Shown: piece after piece, positions 14,005-23,065 of the stretch
Layout of the letters: the number at the start of each line of letters is the position of its first letter
Position numbering within the stretch: position 1 is the first letter of the stretch
Assembly (NCBI GenBank): GCA_050309435.1
Contig: JBNRMJ010000017.1
Coordinates: 1 to 47,103 of the forward strand
Source of the DNA: CAYXVJ01 sp050309435
Lineage (GTDB): Bacteria > Bacillota > Clostridia > Saccharofermentanales > Fastidiosipilaceae
Direction of reading: 5' to 3'
Length of the DNA: 47,103 nt
The notes under the pieces: model-generated
The model's input: only the letters and a program-made list of their open reading frames with translations
What the model was told of the DNA's origin: nothing
Database searches by the model: none
Translations under genes and position numbers: made by a program

Positions 14005-15231
14005 ATGAAGACATGTGTTATTGTCGGAGCCGGATATCGCGGCCTGTTCATGTTCGGAAAGCGTTTGATATCAGAACCCTATAAGGATTTGATCCGTTTG
14101 ACGGCGGTATGCGATCGAAACATTATCCGTGCGCAATACTTTAGCGAGTATTGCGGAGGATTGGCGACATATACCGATTTCGATCAGATGCTCACAGAAA
14201 TGAAGCCGGATACCGTTATCGTAACTACGCCGGATGCGACTCATGACGAGTATATTGTTCGGGCGCTGGATTTTGGTTGCGAAGTTATCTCGGAAAAGCC
14301 CATGACAACAAACGCGGCTAAAGCAGCTCGTATTCAAGAGGCGGAGAAACGATCGAATAAACGGGTAAAAGTCGTCTTTAACATGCGCTATATGCCTTTG
14401 CAACAACGCATCAAGGAAGTTTTGGCATCCGGTGTTATCGGAGACATTTACAGTGTGAATCTGGAGTGGTACCTGGATCGCACGCATGGTGCGGATTACT
14501 TCCGTCGCTGGCATGCCGAGATGAAAAACAGCGGAGGTCTCTTGATCCATAAATCTACTCATCATTTTGATCTGATTAACTGGTGGCTGGATGATACGCC
14601 GGAAACGGTTCATGCGATGGGAGCATTGAGACTGTACGGTCCCAATAGGAACGAGCGCTCGTCTCGTTGCACGGGCTGCCCTTATCGTGACAGCTGCGAG
14701 TTTTACTGGGATATCAACAAGGACCCTGTTTACAGGAGCATGTATGTCGATGCGGAAGTAAATGACGGTTATATCAGGGATGCCTGTGTTTTCCGCGACT
14801 CGATCGATATCTACGATACGATGAATGTTCAAGTAAAGTATCAGGGCGGAACCCTGCTGAACTACTCGCTTATCGCTTACAGTCCTTATGAAGGCTGGCA
14901 CTTGAGCATTAGCGGAAGTAAGGGCCGCATAGAGGTCAACGAGTATTTATCCGGGCCGAATATGGATTCTGATCATAATGAAATCCACTTATACAGAAAC
15001 GACGCTGATCCGGAAGTCATCCTTGTCGAGAAACGAAGCGGTTCGCATGGCGGCGGTGATGATCTTCTCTTAATGGATATGCTGGTCGAGTCGGATGAAA
15101 ATCATTTAAATCAAAAGGCAACATCTGATGACGGAATTTATTCGTTGATCATCGGAGCGGCAGCGAACGAATCGATTCAAAATCGTGAGCGAATCAGCAT
15201 TAACAGCCTTCTCGGAGAAAGACTGTCTTAA
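14005..15231 (+). CDS. Gfo/Idh/MocA-family oxidoreductase with cysteine-rich insert
   Basis: A 408-residue protein opening 'MKTCVIVGAGYRGLFMFGKR', a Rossmann nucleotide-binding start. 'EVISEKPMTTNAAKA' carries the conserved EKP motif at about residues 92-94, and 'LLIHKSTHHFDLINWW' the downstream catalytic HxxD region. At about 220-232 it has CTGCPYRDSC (C-x2-C-x5-C), a cysteine cluster also seen in the second oxidoreductase of this window. These enzymes use NAD(P) to oxidise or reduce sugars, uronates or inositols. The ATG at 14005 follows AAAAGGAGAA. It ends nine bases before the convergent AraC gene. The substrate is unknown, probably a uronate or keto-sugar from the same operon. Confidence 0.82.
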   Translation: MKTCVIVGAGYRGLFMFGKRLISEPYKDLIRLTAVCDRNIIRAQYFSEYCGGLATYTDFDQMLTEMKPDTVIVTTPDATHDEYIVRALDFGCEVISEKPMTTNAAKAARIQEAEKRSNKRVKVVFNMRYMPLQQRIKEVLASGVIGDIYSVNLEWYLDRTHGADYFRRWHAEMKNSGGLLIHKSTHHFDLINWWLDDTPETVHAMGALRLYGPNRNERSSRCTGCPYRDSCEFYWDINKDPVYRSMYVDAEVNDGYIRDACVFRDSIDIYDTMNVQVKYQGGTLLNYSLIAYSPYEGWHLSISGSKGRIEVNEYLSGPNMDSDHNEIHLYRNDADPEVILVEKRSGSHGGGDDLLLMDMLVESDENHLNQKATSDDGIYSLIIGAAANESIQNRERISINSLLGERLS

Positions 15232-15240
15232 GCGCTACGA

Positions 15241-16107
15241 TTATCTTTTCTGAGGCATCATATCCCGGAATGCAAGCGGTGTGCAGTTATATTTCTCCTT
15301 GAACAACTGGATGAAGTAACTGTTACTGGAAAAGCCAACCTCTTTACAAATCTGAGTGATTGTCAGGTTGCTGTAGCGAATCAGACGTTCGGCTTCGGAG
15401 AGACGTTTGGTGTTGATGTATTTGGTGATGCTGGTATCCATCACATCATTGAAGATACGGCTCAGGTAGTACTTGCTTACATAGAGTTCGCCTGCAATAT
15501 CTTCGAGATTGATGTTTCGGCTGTAATTGTTATTGATGTAGATGAGAACTTGTTGTACGAGCCGTTCGGGTTGACTCAACTCGAGCGGTTCGTTGTCAAA
15601 GATGCGATCCTCGTCTTCGATGCCCAGCATCATGAGGAGAAGAGATATCAATTCGTGCTTCAACTGGAGTTCATGGATATTGTTTTCAGCTTGCTCCTTG
15701 GTCGCTGCAATCGTAAAAATCAACTCTTCGAAGCGCTTATGTTTCTCATGATTGAGAATGGTGAGTTTTCGATGATTTCGAAACATTTCTTCGATCTGCC
15801 TGCTAACGGCTTTATCACCGATCGAATCCAGGAGGGCGGGACGATAGAGTATCAATAAACGATCACGTTTTTGTTCCGGTGTATAGAGCGTTCGATGAAT
15901 CAGATAGGGAGCTATCAGGACGATATCCTTATTTTGTACCGAGTGTTTTTTCTCGTCGATGAAGTAATTCATGCTATTGCCAAGGTAGTAGTAAATCTCG
16001 TAAAAATCGTGGAAATGATCTCCGCCCACGTCGGTGCGGTCACCGCCTCGAATGTAACTGACGATGATGTCTTCGGTGAATGTCTTATCAACATATGGAT
16101 CGGCCAA
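15241..16107 (-). CDS. AraC-family transcriptional regulator with N-terminal cupin sensor
   Basis: A 288-residue regulator. Residues 1 to about 140 form a sugar-sensing cupin ('GGDHFHDFYEIYYYLGNSMN', 'NKDIVLIAPYLIHRTLYTPE'). Residues about 185-285 hold the two helix-turn-helix units ('NLEDIAGELYVSKYYLSRIF' and 'ITQICKEVGFSSNSYFIQLF'). The start is a TTG at 16107 with AGAAGG upstream. It is divergent from nagB across 183 bp and convergent with the oxidoreductase. It probably activates the nagB-nagA-ABC transporter operon in response to an amino sugar or the transported oligosaccharide, which is inferred from divergent placement. Confidence 0.88.
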   Translation of the reverse strand: MADPYVDKTFTEDIIVSYIRGGDRTDVGGDHFHDFYEIYYYLGNSMNYFIDEKKHSVQNKDIVLIAPYLIHRTLYTPEQKRDRLLILYRPALLDSIGDKAVSRQIEEMFRNHRKLTILNHEKHKRFEELIFTIAATKEQAENNIHELQLKHELISLLLMMLGIEDEDRIFDNEPLELSQPERLVQQVLIYINNNYSRNINLEDIAGELYVSKYYLSRIFNDVMDTSITKYINTKRLSEAERLIRYSNLTITQICKEVGFSSNSYFIQLFKEKYNCTPLAFRDMMPQKR

Positions 16108-16248
16108 TCAGGTACCTTCTCTCTTGTAAACGACAAATTGACAATATTATGTCATTTTTACCAGGATCAATGGCAACATAAAGCAAAATTATTTTTTTAT
16201 TCCTGCCATAATTATAGGTAGATACACACTCAAGGGCAAGTCTCTTAA

Positions 16249-16260
16249 TTTATCGATAAA
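16249..16260. promoter_or_regulatory. Perfect 12-bp palindrome upstream of nagB (possible operator)
   Basis: TTTATCGATAAA lies about 30 bp before the nagB start codon, in the AraC-nagB intergenic region. Dyad symmetry and place suggest a regulator site, but AraC proteins usually bind direct repeats, so the binding protein is unclear. A TTGACA at 16138-16143 has no -10 partner at the right spacing. Confidence 0.35.
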
Positions 16261-16290
16261 AATGCTGAGCATATAGAAAGGCTTAAACAG

Positions 16291-17046
16291 ATGGATATTA
16301 AGTTATTCGACAATGCAGAACAATTGGGTCTCGCGGCAGCACGTTATACGGCTGAGAGACTGCAGGATGCCATAAACCGGAGAGGAGAAGCCAGACTGCT
16401 GCTTTCTACCGGTGCATCTCAGTTAAGCACCATTAATGCACTGATTAATGAAGAAGTCGACTGGAGCCGTGTAACGGTATTTCATCTAGACGAGTATGTT
16501 GATCTGCCGGTAACGCATAAAGCCAGCTTCCAGAAATATCTCCAGGAGCGCTTTGTGGATAAAGTCGAAAATTTGGGCCAAATGCATTTTGTTCATGGCA
16601 ACGGAGATACTGCCGGGGAGATCGAACGATTAACAGACTTAATCAGACAAGCTCCTATCGATATTGCCTTAATCGGTATCGGTGCGAATGCCCACATTGC
16701 ATTTAATGATCCGCCGGCAAACTTCGATACGAAGGCCGCCTTCCATGTTGTTACACTCGATGATCGCTGCAAGCGCCAGCAAGTCGACGAAGGCTGGTTC
16801 CCCGAGATTGATGCCGTGCCCGATCAAGCTATATCAATGACGGTTTATCAGATCATGGAAGCCAGGGAGATCCTGTCTTGTGTTCCTTATCAGGTTAAAG
16901 CAGAAGCAATTCGGGACATGCTGGCTGCCGAAGAAGTAACGCCGATGATACCCGCCAGCATCTTGAAAACACATAAGAATTTCCACCTCTATCTGGATAA
17001 AGAATCTGCTTCGCTTGCAGATCCGGCTAATCTTAAAAAAGATTAA
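16291..17046 (+). CDS. nagB: Glucosamine-6-phosphate deaminase (NagB)
   Basis: A 251-residue protein with NagB motifs: 'LLLSTGASQLSTINAL' near residue 36 (phosphate loop), 'VTVFHLDEYVDLPVTHKASF' at about 61-80, and 'DIALIGIGANAHIAFNDPPA' at about 128-147. NagB converts glucosamine-6-phosphate to fructose-6-phosphate and ammonia. The length matches the family. The ATG at 16291 has GAAAGG upstream. It is followed by nagA 72 bp later. One departure from classical NagB is 'GANAHIAFND' where many have 'GxDGHIAFNEP', so activity toward a related amino sugar is possible. Confidence 0.87.
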   Translation: MDIKLFDNAEQLGLAAARYTAERLQDAINRRGEARLLLSTGASQLSTINALINEEVDWSRVTVFHLDEYVDLPVTHKASFQKYLQERFVDKVENLGQMHFVHGNGDTAGEIERLTDLIRQAPIDIALIGIGANAHIAFNDPPANFDTKAAFHVVTLDDRCKRQQVDEGWFPEIDAVPDQAISMTVYQIMEAREILSCVPYQVKAEAIRDMLAAEEVTPMIPASILKTHKNFHLYLDKESASLADPANLKKD

Positions 17047-17118
17047 GTTCAAGAAAATGATGTCAGAGCTTAGGTCTGCGGTAAACGGATTTCGCACTGA
17101 CAGGAGCCATGAGAGTCT

Positions 17119-18375
17119 ATGAAATATTTAGTAGTAAACGCCTCTGCCATACTTTCTGATCGAATTCTTGACGATGCAGTAATGTTCGTCGAAGACGGGC
17201 TTATCCGCTGGATCGATCAGGCGGCAAAGCTGCCGCTTGAACTCAAGGAAGCGTCTTTACCTCGCCTGGATGCCAAGGGACTTTATCTGTCACCGGGCTT
17301 TATCGACCAGCATGTTCATGGCGGCGGTGGTGCTGATTTCATGGACGGAAGCGTCGAGGCGATTCGCACTATATGCGAAACGCATGCACGATATGGTACA
17401 ACCGGACTCTTTGCTACCGGGCTAAGCGGGAGCAATGAAGAAACGAAACGCTTTCTGGAAAGCTATAACGAGTACACGAGCACTCCTCATATAAGTGGTG
17501 CTGAACTGCTTGGTATCCATATGGAAGGACCGTACTTCTCCGCACAATATGCCGGAGCTCAGGATCCCGTGCATCTTCGCACGCCGGATCCGGCCGAGTA
17601 TGAAGAGTGGCTGGAAATGTCTGCTGCGATCAGGCGCTGGACACTGGCGCCGGAATTGCCCGGAGCAGACGTGATGGCGAGGACGCTGACCTCGAGAGGT
17701 ATTCAGGTATCGGCAGGGCATAGCGCAGCGACCAGCCGGGAAATGCTTGATGCTGTCAGTAACGGCTTTAATCAAGTGACCCATTTTTACTCCGGCATGT
17801 CCGGCGTTCACTATGTCAACGGAGTTCGCAGCGGCGGTATCATCGAAGCGGTCTACCTCAGCGATGACATTGCTGTCGAACTGATAGGCGACGGTGTTCA
17901 TTTACCCGCCGAGCTGCTTTGCTTGATTCGAAAAGTTAAACATACGGACGATATTGGCTTAATTACAGATGCCATGCGTGCCGCCGGCCAGGATACCCGG
18001 GAAAGCATCCTGGGAAGCCTTATCGGGGGGCGCCGCGTCATCATCGAAGACGAGGTTGCCAAACTTCCCGATCGGACAGCGATGGCAGGCAGTATAGCGA
18101 CAACAAATCGTTTGGTACGTACCTGGATGAAACTGACCGGCAGCGATTTGATCGAGGCCGTTCGGCTTGTAAGCCTGAATCCGGCACGTTTCAATCACAT
18201 CCGGCAGCATAAGGGCTCGTTGGAAAACGGCAAAGATGCGGATTTTCTCCTCTTTGACGAGAATATTGAGATACAACTGACTGCAGTTCGAGGTAAAGCT
18301 GTTTACCGTTCGGAAGAGATGAGAGCTGAAAGTTTCGTGATCGATCAGGATGAAAGAAAAGGAGCGGTACCATGA
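17119..18375 (+). CDS. nagA: N-acetylglucosamine-6-phosphate deacetylase (NagA)
   Basis: A 418-residue amidohydrolase. 'GFIDQHVHGGGGADFMDG' near residues 60-78 carries the first metal-binding histidines, 'GIHMEGPYF' the catalytic glutamate region, 'VSAGHSAAT' and 'VTHFYSGMSG' further ligand histidines, 'LIGDGVHLP' the substrate contact, and 'GLITDAMRAAG' the catalytic aspartate. NagA removes acetate from GlcNAc-6-phosphate, feeding NagB. Its stop overlaps the start of the next oxidoreductase (ATGA), so they are translationally coupled. It is slightly longer than E. coli NagA (382 residues). Confidence 0.9.
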   Translation: MKYLVVNASAILSDRILDDAVMFVEDGLIRWIDQAAKLPLELKEASLPRLDAKGLYLSPGFIDQHVHGGGGADFMDGSVEAIRTICETHARYGTTGLFATGLSGSNEETKRFLESYNEYTSTPHISGAELLGIHMEGPYFSAQYAGAQDPVHLRTPDPAEYEEWLEMSAAIRRWTLAPELPGADVMARTLTSRGIQVSAGHSAATSREMLDAVSNGFNQVTHFYSGMSGVHYVNGVRSGGIIEAVYLSDDIAVELIGDGVHLPAELLCLIRKVKHTDDIGLITDAMRAAGQDTRESILGSLIGGRRVIIEDEVAKLPDRTAMAGSIATTNRLVRTWMKLTGSDLIEAVRLVSLNPARFNHIRQHKGSLENGKDADFLLFDENIEIQLTAVRGKAVYRSEEMRAESFVIDQDERKGAVP

Positions 18376-19607
18376 AAATAATTGTTCTGGGTACAGGAGG
18401 ACGCGGGCGGCATTACATCGAATTTTCGTTAAACGAAGGTGTCGAAGTCGTGGCCATCGCCGATTCGAATGTAGATCGAATGAATAAAGTTGCCAAGGAT
18501 TTGGGTCTGAGTCATACCGCCCTTTTTCCGGATGCCAAAGCCCTGCTCGAAGCAGCACCGGAAGCGGATGCCTGCGTGATCGCTCTGCCTGATATGTTAC
18601 ACCATGAGTATGGCATGACGGCACTCAGATCTAATTATCATGTACTCATCGAAAAACCACTGGCACTGACTCAAGAACATTGTGTCGAGCTTGTCACGGA
18701 AGCCGAACGGCGCGGGCGCTATCTGATGGTTTGCCATGTGCTTCGTTATGCACCCTTTTTCGAGAAAATAAAAGAAATTGTCGATCAAGGCTTGCTGGGA
18801 GATATCATGAACTTCCAGTTGACGGAGAATGTGGCTTACTGGCACTACGCCCACTCTTATGTACGCGGCATATTCAGTAACTCGGAGCATGCGGCTCCCT
18901 TTATCCTGGCCAAGTCCTGCCATGATCTGGATATCATCGCCTACATTACCGGGAAGAAAGCCGTCTCTGTCATGTCTGAAGGTGGTCTGTATCACTTCAA
19001 AGCGGAAAACGCACCGAAAGGAGCTCCCCGCTTTTGTCTGGATGGATGTCCGGCAGAGAAGACCTGCCCGTATTTCGCTCCGAAGCAGTACTTAAAACAG
19101 ATCGATCCTGTCGGTTGGCCGAGTAATACGATATCGGTCGATACATCCTATAACGCCCGCCTTGAAGCACTAAAAACCGGTCGCTACGGTCGTTGTGTTT
19201 ATCGCAGCGACAATAACGTAAACGATCACCAGACCGCACTCTTTACTATGGAAGACGGCTCTACGGCAAGCTTCAACATGAGCGGATTATCCAGTGAAAA
19301 TACGCGTATCTTGAGAATCTACGGAACCAAGGCAGACCTTTACGGTCACCTGGATCGAAACGAACTGATCCTGGGCGATTTCAAGACAGGAAGCAGAGAG
19401 CATATACCTGTCGACACCGTGGCCAGCGTACAATCGGGACACGGAGGAGGAGATGCACGTCTCTTTCATGATTTTGTCGAATTGTGCAAAGGGAATCTCG
19501 AAAACAGTAAGTCTTCCGCGCGATTATCGCTCCAAAGTCACCTGATGGCTTTCGCAGCCGATGAGTCCGTTCGGACCGGACGGCGCATCGCCATAGCCCA
19601 AATATGA
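18372..19607 (+). CDS. Gfo/Idh/MocA-family oxidoreductase, coupled to nagA
   Basis: A 411-residue protein with the Rossmann start 'MKIIVLGTGGRGRHYIEFSL', 'HVLIEKPLALTQEH' carrying the EKP motif near residues 95-97, and 'LAKSCHDLDIIAYI' as the HxxD catalytic region near 181-184. A cysteine insert CLDGCPAEKTCPYF (C-x3-C-x5-C) lies at about 220-233. Members act on sugars, including N-acetylated and 3-keto sugars. Start ATG overlaps the nagA stop by four bases. With nagA, nagB and the ABC importer it forms one operon, so it probably modifies an amino sugar or its glycoside; the reaction is not known. Confidence 0.82.
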   Translation: MKIIVLGTGGRGRHYIEFSLNEGVEVVAIADSNVDRMNKVAKDLGLSHTALFPDAKALLEAAPEADACVIALPDMLHHEYGMTALRSNYHVLIEKPLALTQEHCVELVTEAERRGRYLMVCHVLRYAPFFEKIKEIVDQGLLGDIMNFQLTENVAYWHYAHSYVRGIFSNSEHAAPFILAKSCHDLDIIAYITGKKAVSVMSEGGLYHFKAENAPKGAPRFCLDGCPAEKTCPYFAPKQYLKQIDPVGWPSNTISVDTSYNARLEALKTGRYGRCVYRSDNNVNDHQTALFTMEDGSTASFNMSGLSSENTRILRIYGTKADLYGHLDRNELILGDFKTGSREHIPVDTVASVQSGHGGGDARLFHDFVELCKGNLENSKSSARLSLQSHLMAFAADESVRTGRRIAIAQI

Positions 19608-19691
19608 TTTCAACCCGATCGGGCCCGGTCGGATAGAAATAGAATATTAGCCGCATTTTGCTATAGAAAGAAAGTGAAGAAAGGAAACAGC

Positions 19692-21101
19692 ATGAAAAAG
19701 ATAGTATCTTTAGTTCTCAGCTCACTCATGGTTGCTACGTTGCTGGCCGGCTGTGGCGGTGCTTCGACACCTGCGACGTCAACAGGCGAATCCTCGACTA
19801 CAACGGTTGAAAATACACCATCGGAAACACCTGATGAAACGAGTGCTCCGGATGAGAGCGAGACCGAAACCGAAGCTCCGAGCGAAACAGAAGAAGCCGG
19901 TCTGACAGGCTCACTTATGATCGGCTTGCCCGGTGCTTATGAAGTAACGAACGAAACCGTCGTTTCGAACTTTATCGATGCCAATCCCGACCTGAATGTC
20001 GAAGTCGACTCCGGTCCCTGGGGCGACTACGTCCAGAAAATCGCCACTCAGCTGGCCGCCGGTATCGCTCCGGATGTTTGGTTCCAGGAGAACGCCGTCA
20101 TTCTGGGTAACGGTGCCAAAGGTGCTGCCGAGGATCTTTCTGCTTTGATTGAAAGAGATCTCGACACCTCGTTGTATGCCAACTCGCTCTTTGCCGCTCG
20201 TGCGGGCGACAAGATCTTTGGCGTGCCTCACGACGTGAACAACATCGGACTGGCTTACAATAAAGATCTCTTCGATGCGGCCAACCTGGATTATCCCGAT
20301 GAGACCTGGACGTACGAAGATATGTATGAAGCAGCCGTTGCTTTGACGACGGAAGGTGCCATCGATGAAAAGACCTATGGTTATCTCTATCAGGGCAGCA
20401 TCACCACCGGCTGGTACCCCTTTGGTAAGGTTTATGGCGGTATGATTCTGAACGAAGACAAGACCGAAGCTGTTCTTGATGACAACTTCTGGAAGGGTCT
20501 TGAGTTCGCGAATCAGTTTGTGGCAGAAGGTCTGAGCCCGGACAGCACTTTGATGGGTGAACTTGGCGGCGCTCGTGTCCTCTTTGGCAACAATAAGGCC
20601 GGCATGCTCTTTATCCAGTTCTCGCTGGTTCGTTTGATCAACGACGAGTTCCCGGATCTCAATTGGGACGTAGCCCTGATTCCGCTGGACTTCAATGGTG
20701 ATCGCGTCATTCCCGCCGTTACCAACAGCTGGATGATTTATTCGAGAGCCGATCAGCAAAACAAGGACAATGCCTGGGCATTCCTGAAGCATTACTTGAG
20801 CGAAGAGTCTCAGAACACAATCGCTGCTACCGGTACATCCATACCTGACTTGATTTCGGCACAGCAGATTCTCCTGGATTCGATTGATACACAAGATCTG
20901 AGTGCTTTCACCGATGGTTTGAACTATGCCGTGACACTTGACGAGAATCCCTCGTGGAACGCCTGGCGCGGACAGGTTCAGACTCCTGCGCTCGACATCA
21001 CTAACGGTCTGGCTGAAGTCAGCGACAGCCTGAAAGACGAGACCCGCGAGAATGTTCAAAATGCTATCGATACCTGGAACGAAGAAAACATCCTGGACTA
21101 A
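19692..21101 (+). CDS. Sugar ABC transporter substrate-binding lipoprotein
   Basis: A 469-residue lipoprotein. The signal peptide 'MKKIVSLVLSSLMVATLLAGC' ends in the lipobox LAGC, with lipid attachment at C21. A threonine/serine/glutamate-rich tether follows to about residue 70, then a family 1 solute-binding fold ('WGDYVQKIATQLAAGIAPDV', 'VPHDVNNIGLAYNKDLFDAA', 'VTNSWMIYSRADQQNKDNAW'). The start at 19692 follows AAGGAAAC; an upstream in-frame ATG at 19674 is unlikely. It captures an oligosaccharide or amino sugar outside the cell for the two permeases downstream. No ATP-binding subunit lies in the window, so a shared MsmX-type ATPase is expected. Confidence 0.92.
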   Translation: MKKIVSLVLSSLMVATLLAGCGGASTPATSTGESSTTTVENTPSETPDETSAPDESETETEAPSETEEAGLTGSLMIGLPGAYEVTNETVVSNFIDANPDLNVEVDSGPWGDYVQKIATQLAAGIAPDVWFQENAVILGNGAKGAAEDLSALIERDLDTSLYANSLFAARAGDKIFGVPHDVNNIGLAYNKDLFDAANLDYPDETWTYEDMYEAAVALTTEGAIDEKTYGYLYQGSITTGWYPFGKVYGGMILNEDKTEAVLDDNFWKGLEFANQFVAEGLSPDSTLMGELGGARVLFGNNKAGMLFIQFSLVRLINDEFPDLNWDVALIPLDFNGDRVIPAVTNSWMIYSRADQQNKDNAWAFLKHYLSEESQNTIAATGTSIPDLISAQQILLDSIDTQDLSAFTDGLNYAVTLDENPSWNAWRGQVQTPALDITNGLAEVSDSLKDETRENVQNAIDTWNEENILD

Positions 21102-21152
21102 GCAGATCCTTTGCTTTTTCTAAGGTATGAAACCTGACTGACATATCATAAA

Positions 21153-21202
21153 GGTCACGGACAGGGTAGAAATCAATTGGTTTTTACCCTGTCCTCGTGA
21201 TC
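21153..21202 (+). terminator. Intra-operon hairpin between binding-protein and permease genes
   Basis: GGTCACGGACAGGGTA (21153-21168) can pair with TACCCTGTCCTCGTGATC (21185-21202) with one bulge. There is no good T run after it. Such hairpins between a binding-protein gene and its permeases commonly protect or partly terminate the transcript, giving more binding protein than permease. Confidence 0.65.
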
Positions 21203-21222
21203 AAAACCGGGAGGACCGCTAT

Positions 21223-22104
21223 ATGAAAAAAAGCCTCGCACGATGGGGAATCATCATGAGCTTGCCGCTGATCATACAGCTGCTGGTCTTTTTTCTGTTT
21301 CCTGTCATTTTTTCGGGATATGTATCCTTTACATCCTGGAACCTCTTTAATCCGCCGCGTTTCACCGCCGAGAGAAACTGGATCAACCTGTTCAGTAATA
21401 AGAACTTCATAGGCTCGATTCGAAATGTCTTGTATTTTGCCTTGATATTTGTTCCTTTGCAGACATTTTTAGCCCTGATCTTCGCTTATTTGCTGAATCG
21501 TTCGATTCCCGGAAGAGGTTTTTTCCGTGCTGTTTTTTTCTTGCCTTCGGTTACACCCTGGGTAGCGGTTGCCTTGATTTTTAAGTTTATCTTCGCCAAA
21601 AACTTTGGCATCCTCAATTATTTCCTTGGCTTGTTCGGGGCAGAACCGATCGACTGGCTGGGCAGTAGAAACTGGTATATCGTCATCGCATCCGTCGCTT
21701 TGATTCAAGTGTGGAAAGGCGTCGGACAATCAATGATTCTGCTTCTGGCCGGTATGCAAAATGTCTCCAACGATGTTATTGAAGCAGCCAGAGTTGACGG
21801 GGCCAGCAATAATCAGATTTTCTTTAAAATCATTACGCCGCTGATTACTCCGATGCTGTTCCTGGTTATGATCATGTCGACCATTTCCGCATTCACGGCT
21901 TTCGACGGATTCCTGGCTATTTTCGATATCAATGCATTAAGACCGGAACAGCTGGTTCCCAATTTGTTTATCTACAGCGAAGCCTTCGTGAAAGGCAGTT
22001 ACGGTTTGGGATCCGCGGCCGCATGGGTACTGTTTGTTATTATCCTTGTGATTACCGGCTTGCAACGCAAGTATGAAGAGAGGTGGGTGCATTATGAATC
22101 CTGA
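21223..22104 (+). CDS. Sugar ABC transporter permease (MalF/UgpA type)
   Basis: A 293-residue membrane protein with about six hydrophobic segments, the first at about 8-30 ('GIIMSLPLIIQLLVFFLFPV'). The cytoplasmic EAA loop is 'VIEAARVDGASNNQIFFKII' near residues 188-207, the docking site for the ATPase. It forms a heterodimer with the next permease. The start has GGGAGGACC upstream. It overlaps the next gene by 11 bp. Confidence 0.92.
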   Translation: MKKSLARWGIIMSLPLIIQLLVFFLFPVIFSGYVSFTSWNLFNPPRFTAERNWINLFSNKNFIGSIRNVLYFALIFVPLQTFLALIFAYLLNRSIPGRGFFRAVFFLPSVTPWVAVALIFKFIFAKNFGILNYFLGLFGAEPIDWLGSRNWYIVIASVALIQVWKGVGQSMILLLAGMQNVSNDVIEAARVDGASNNQIFFKIITPLITPMLFLVMIMSTISAFTAFDGFLAIFDINALRPEQLVPNLFIYSEAFVKGSYGLGSAAAWVLFVIILVITGLQRKYEERWVHYES

Positions 22105-22984
22105 TATTCAAACTTCATCGGGTACTGCCGTACCGGCAGGAAAAGCCGCCGGTAAAAAACGCTTCTCTTTCGACGGTATATCTTTTCTGATCGTCGCAGC
22201 TCTGGGCGCCGTCATGTTGTTCCCGTTTATCTGGATGATTTTGACCTCGCTCAAGACATCGGATCAAATCAATGTTTTACCTCCTACTTTATGGCCCAAG
22301 CCTGTCACGATCGATAAATATGTCTATATCTTCGAGCGCATGAGCTTCGGTCGTTATCTCTTTAACAGCCTTTGGCTTGCCGTAGTGCAGATTGGCGGTA
22401 CGATCCTGAGCTCGTCGGCGGTGGCTTTCGCTCTGGCCAAGCTATATTATCCCGGTCGCAAGCAGATCACAACTCTTATGCTGGCTACCATGATGTTGCC
22501 GGCTCAGGTTACGATGATTCCGATTTACTTTATTTGGGTTAAACTCGGCCTGGTTCCGTCTTATTGGCCGTTGATAATTCCGGCTTTCCTGGGCGGAGGC
22601 GTTATGAATATTTACCTCTTTCTGCAAAACTACCGCTCCATGCCGAATGCCTTATTTGAATCCGCATTAATCGACGGAGCCCATCCGCTTCGTATCTATT
22701 CACAGATTTACCTGCCTTTAAGCGGTCCGGTTATTGCGGCGGTTAGTGTCTTTGCCTTTATGGGTTCGTGGAACAATACGATCGGTCCTCTGCTTTATCT
22801 CGCGAGGGAAGAACAGCGCACGCTGGTCCTGGCTCTGCTTGTGCTACAAGGTCATCCGGAGTTTAAGGATTTCGGTCTCCAGATGGCCGGTTCGGCCTTG
22901 ACGATTCTGCCAACGGTTCTTGTCTACGTATTCGCTCAGCGATATTTTGTGGAAGGCATCGCCAGCGCAGGTGTAAAAGGTTAG
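22094..22984 (+). CDS. Sugar ABC transporter permease (MalG/UgpE type)
   Basis: A 296-residue membrane protein. A basic N-terminus precedes the first membrane segment ('FLIVAALGAVMLFPFIWMIL'), and there are about six segments in all. The EAA loop is 'LFESALIDGAHPLRIYSQIY' near 190-210, and the C-terminus 'YFVEGIASAGVKG' is typical of MalG-type subunits. The ATG at 22094 is chosen over an upstream in-frame start because of a GAGAGGTGG site. It completes the importer encoded with nagBA. A terminator follows. Confidence 0.92.
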   Translation: MNPDIQTSSGTAVPAGKAAGKKRFSFDGISFLIVAALGAVMLFPFIWMILTSLKTSDQINVLPPTLWPKPVTIDKYVYIFERMSFGRYLFNSLWLAVVQIGGTILSSSAVAFALAKLYYPGRKQITTLMLATMMLPAQVTMIPIYFIWVKLGLVPSYWPLIIPAFLGGGVMNIYLFLQNYRSMPNALFESALIDGAHPLRIYSQIYLPLSGPVIAAVSVFAFMGSWNNTIGPLLYLAREEQRTLVLALLVLQGHPEFKDFGLQMAGSALTILPTVLVYVFAQRYFVEGIASAGVKG

Positions 22985-23009
22985 TAAATTATACGTGGAA
23001 AGAAAACAT

Positions 23010-23056
23010 AGCAGCCATGATTACCTTATCCGGGTGGTCATGGCTGCTCTTCTTTT
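23010..23056 (+). terminator. Terminator of the nagBA-transporter operon
   Basis: AGCAGCCATGA (23010-23020) pairs perfectly with TCATGGCTGCT (23038-23048), followed by a pyrimidine-rich tail. It lies between the last permease and the convergent lacI-type gene and probably works in both directions. Confidence 0.85.
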
Positions 23057-23065
23057 CGACAGTGC

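Noticed and set aside
16138..16143. TTGACA as a nagB promoter -35 box
   Set aside because: No -10-like hexamer lies 16-18 bp downstream.
19911..21059. A 382-codon minus-strand frame opposite the solute-binding gene
   Set aside because: The sense strand encodes a clear lipoprotein with signal peptide and binding fold; the antisense frame has no family features.
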